This document shows, in pieces, positions 63,651-64,000 of a DNA stretch of 64,000 bases. Numbering within the stretch: position 1 is the stretch's first letter; each line of letters begins with the position of its first letter. The notes below the pieces were generated by a model. The model saw only the letters and a program-made list of their open reading frames with translations, did no database searches and had not been told where the DNA came from. Origin of the DNA: Phytohabitans maris (lineage in GTDB: Bacteria > Actinomycetota > Actinomycetes > Mycobacteriales > Micromonosporaceae). The stretch is from contig NZ_JAVHUY010000011.1 in the NCBI RefSeq assembly GCF_031085175.1, positions 62,001 through 126,000 on the forward strand, given 5' to 3'. Both the position numbers and the translations under genes were made by a program.

Positions 63651-64000
63651 TCAGCTCCGCTTCAGCTCCGTGTCTCCCGCCAGGCGGGCCTGCCGGTCGG
63701 CCTCGGTGAGCGCCTCCAGGACGCCGTCCATGTCGCCGGCCAGCACCAGGTCCAGGTTGTACGCGGTGTAGCCGATCCGGTGGTCGGTGATCCGGTTCTG
63801 CGGGAAGTTGTACGTGCGGATCCGCTCCGACCGGTCGACGGTGCGCACCTGCGAGCGGCGCGCGTCCGAGGCGGCCGCGTCGGCCTCCTCCTGGGCGGCG
63901 GCGAGCAGCCGGGCCCGCAGGATCCGCATCGCCTGCTCGCGGTTTTGCAGCTGGCTCTTCTCGTTCTGGCAGGAGACCACGATGCCGGTGGGCAGGTGGG
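63651..64000 (-). CDS. prfA: Peptide chain release factor 1, C-terminal part (runs off the window)
   Basis: The frame is open to the window edge. [40 protein letters not shown] and [20 protein letters not shown] are the conserved end of RF1. The GGQ loop lies beyond the edge. RF1 reads UAA and UAG stop codons and is a substrate of PrmC. It ends 27 bases from the convergent GGDEF gene. Confidence 0.96.
   Translation of the reverse strand, partial: HLPTGIVVSCQNEKSQLQNREQAMRILRARLLAAAQEEADAAASDARRSQVRTVDRSERIRTYNFPQNRITDHRIGYTAYNLDLVLAGDMDGVLEALTEADRQARLAGDTELKRS

Overview
The window is very GC-rich DNA from a filamentous-type actinomycete, most likely Micromonosporaceae. I infer this from the conservon (cvnABCD) operon, NucS, an Rv2466c-like DsbA-fold protein, actinobacterial-style ATP synthase subunits, the ethylmalonyl-CoA mutase and the atp/murA/glyA/prfA neighbourhood. 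GTG starts, 4-bp stop/start overlaps (ATGA or GTGA) and long antisense open frames are pervasive. I found no rRNA, tRNA, insertion sequence, phage or CRISPR array.

Region by region. (1) 1-7.2 kb: a polysaccharide-utilisation island with a LacI-type regulator, a discoidin-DUF1996 protein, a frameshifted GH16 beta-glucanase with three discoidin domains, a DUF305-like lipoprotein and a GH76 alpha-1,6-mannanase. Three LacI-type GAGAGCGCTC operators lie beside these genes. The enzyme set suits fungal or yeast wall glucan and mannan. (2) 7.2-11.2 kb: a complete conservon operon. (3) 11.3-15.2 kb: a compact diterpenoid-type cluster of class II cyclase, divergent class I synthase and cytochrome P450. 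(4) 15.4-31.5 kb: housekeeping and accessory genes, including an Eis-like acetyltransferase, rpiB, an esterase, DUF1015, PepN, Uma2, NucS, and a GntR/YtrA-controlled operon with two ABC transporters. (5) 31.6-36.3 kb: an unrecognised module of a small helical protein, an alpha-helical protein, a coiled-coil FtsK/HerA-like ATPase and a coiled-coil membrane protein. It is linked by repeat-encoded mini-ORFs that overlap their neighbours by 4 bp. (6) 36.4-44.7 kb: ethylmalonyl-CoA mutase, an ABC exporter, 3-hydroxybutyryl-CoA dehydrogenase, MurA with Asp in place of the catalytic Cys, PduO-type cobalamin adenosyltransferase and a beta-propeller lipoprotein. (7) 45.1-64 kb: the ATP synthase operon with an LCP gene between atpD and atpC, then glyA, a class A PBP, a membrane-anchored LPMO, two YrdC-fold proteins, a low-molecular-weight phosphatase, prmC, a GGDEF protein and the 3' end of prfA.

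The most unusual signal is an 80-bp repeat family. Each unit encodes a roughly 27-residue peptide and ends in GAGGA-N5-ATGA, so it supplies a ribosome-binding site and start codon to the next open frame. It occurs at three unlinked places, each time fused to the start of a real gene, and once as a tandem chain. A second dispersed repeat family fills three of the four larger convergent intergenic gaps. A third family of long palindromes sits directly after two stop codons.
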